DNA of 6,699 nt from Christiangramia sp. (lineage in GTDB: Bacteria; Bacteroidota; Bacteroidia; Flavobacteriales; Flavobacteriaceae), in assembly GCA_024644145.1 (NCBI GenBank), contig JAHELO010000090.1, positions 1 to 6,699 of the forward strand. The letters run 5' to 3'. Position numbers and translations under genes: made by a program. Below, piece by piece: positions 6,072 through 6,699 of this stretch (its first letter is position 1; each line of letters starts with the position of its first letter). The notes under the pieces were generated by a model. The model ran no database searches. It was not told where the DNA came from and saw only the letters and a list, made by a program, of their open reading frames with translations.

Positions 6072-6404
6072 TTGGGGGATAATTCTAATTTCTTTGAACG
6101 GGTATATGACGTTTGCAGGGAGATCCCTGAAGGTAGAGTGACCTCTTACGGTGCTATTGCTAAATTTCTTGGTGCGGCACGGAGTGCGCGCATGGTGGGA
6201 TGGGCTATGAACTCTTCTCACAATATGGAGGATGTTCCCGCCCATAGAGTTGTAAATCGAAATGGTGTACTTACGGGCAAGCATCATTTTGGTGGAACAA
6301 ATGCCATGCAACAGCTACTGGAGGAAGAAGGTGTTAAGGTAAAGGATCTTAAGATCGTTAATTTTAGCGCGCATTTCTGGGATCCGGTGAAGGAACTATC
6401 CTGA
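6072..6404 (+). CDS. Alkyltransferase-like (ATL) protein, MGMT family without the active cysteine
   Basis: This 110-residue protein is the DNA-binding domain of the O6-methylguanine-DNA methyltransferase family. The methyltransferase active site PCHR is replaced by PAHR (56-59), so the alkyl-accepting cysteine is gone and direct repair is not possible. Other functional positions are kept: VTSYGAIAK (23-31) with the base-flipping tyrosine Y26, and the helix-turn-helix SARMVGWAM (38-46) with R40 as the likely arginine finger. The end HFWDPVKEL is typical of the bacterial small ATL group. Characterised ATL proteins bind O6-alkylguanine, bend and flag the lesion, and hand it to nucleotide excision repair; that role is inferred here. 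The start is TTG at 6072, two bases after the LysE-family stop. There is no ATG before residue 41, and the family N-terminus matches this start. It is the last gene of the trmB cluster; no obvious terminator hairpin follows. Confidence 0.92.
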   Translation: MGDNSNFFERVYDVCREIPEGRVTSYGAIAKFLGAARSARMVGWAMNSSHNMEDVPAHRVVNRNGVLTGKHHFGGTNAMQQLLEEEGVKVKDLKIVNFSAHFWDPVKELS

Positions 6405-6468
6405 AAAATTCTGCCTACACCTTTATAATTTACCCTTATTACTCTATAAATCTAATATTGCGAAATTC

Positions 6469-6499
6469 TTCGTATTCTTAGCTATTCCAACTATATTTG
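6469..6499 (+). promoter_or_regulatory. Candidate promoter for mrp
   Basis: TATATTTG (6492-6499) is a perfect -7 box, and TTCG (6469-6472) lies exactly 19 bases upstream, one mismatch from the TTTG -33 box. Transcription would start near 6504, leaving a leader of about 45 bases before the ATG at 6549. This is the best-spaced promoter candidate in the window and suggests that mrp is transcribed separately from the trmB cluster. Confidence 0.55.
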
Positions 6500-6548
6500 C
6501 ATTTAGAATCAGTCTATATAAGCTTGAGAATCTGATTAAAATTCATAT

Positions 6549-6699
6549 ATGAAATTAGACAGAAAAGAGATATTAAAAGCCCTGGAAACCATATCTGTAG
6601 CAGGTGAAGGTAGTAATATGGTAGAAAGCGGTGCAGTGCAAAATGTAATGACCTTTGGTGATGAGGTGGTGGTAGATCTGGTACTTGGTACACCCGCAC
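6549..6699 (+). CDS. mrp: Mrp/ApbC (NBP35-type) iron-sulfur cluster carrier, N-terminal part
   Basis: Fifty codons are visible from ATG at 6549, beginning MKLDRKEILKALETISVAGE, and the frame stays open to the window edge. This matches the MIP18/DUF59 domain found at the N-terminus of Mrp/ApbC proteins in Bacteroidetes, with the closing pattern VMTFGDEVVVDLVLGTP. The full protein is expected to be about 375-380 residues, with a P-loop ATPase domain that binds and transfers Fe-S clusters in the cytoplasm; none of that part can be seen here. A free-standing DUF59 protein, as in SUF operons, is the alternative, but the N-terminal sequence fits the Mrp type better. A gap of 144 bases and a candidate promoter separate it from the alkyltransferase-like gene. 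Confidence 0.85.
   Translation, partial: MKLDRKEILKALETISVAGEGSNMVESGAVQNVMTFGDEVVVDLVLGTPA

Noticed and set aside
6507..6537. Inverted repeat AATCAG/CTGATT in the predicted mrp leader
   Set aside because: Six base pairs around a 19-base loop in AT-rich DNA with no T tract; no support beyond chance.
1..6699. A novel defence or mobile system in the window
   Set aside because: All sizeable genes belong to ordinary chromosomal families; no nuclease, transposase, integrase, reverse transcriptase, toxin-antitoxin pair or repeat array was found.

Overview
The window looks like chromosomal core DNA from a marine-type member of the Flavobacteriia (Bacteroidota), resembling the Gramella/Christiangramia and Salegentibacter group. 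Three things support this. A small secreted protein carries a type IX secretion (T9SS) C-terminal sorting signal, a system confined to this phylum. Perfect matches to the Bacteroidetes sigma factor -7 box TAnnTTTG lie just upstream of several genes. The DNA is AT-rich with weak Shine-Dalgarno sequences. The genus is inferred from protein family resemblance recalled from memory, not from a search.

Layout, left to right. (1) Positions 1-974, minus: a LuxE-like acyl-protein synthetase/acyltransferase, complete except for what is probably the last base of its stop codon. (2) Positions 1058-1393, minus: a small secreted protein that is almost entirely a T9SS sorting domain; an intrinsic terminator at 1010-1034 separates it from the LuxE-like gene, which has its own -7 box. 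(3) Positions 1394-1936: a 543-base divergent intergenic region with a strong terminator hairpin, further inverted repeats and no convincing gene. (4) Positions 1937-3699, plus: an OmpR/PhoB-type response regulator and a PhoR-like membrane histidine kinase, joined by a one-base TAATG overlap. (5) Positions 3637-4698, minus: a MurG/GT28-like glycosyltransferase that overlaps the kinase tail-to-tail by 63 bases. (6) Positions 4765-6404, plus: trmB, a LysE-family exporter and an alkyltransferase-like DNA repair protein, packed with 6- and 2-base gaps and starting with GTG, TTG and TTG. (7) Positions 6549-6699, plus: the N-terminus of an Mrp/ApbC iron-sulfur cluster carrier, continuing past the window.

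Working relations. The regulator and kinase form a two-component system; the kinase has almost no extracytoplasmic part, so it probably senses a membrane or intracellular cue or a partner protein. The trmB-lysE-atl cluster is probably one transcript joining tRNA modification, small-molecule export and alkyl-lesion recognition, with no obvious single pathway. The LuxE-like gene has no luciferase or fatty-acid reductase partner here, so its acyl substrate is unknown.

I see no mobile element, CRISPR array, tRNA or rRNA. I found no clearly new multi-gene system. The points most worth a second look are the terminator and structured DNA in the 1394-1936 gap, the cargo-less T9SS protein, the terminator/promoter arrangement at 975-1034, and the run of three non-ATG starts.
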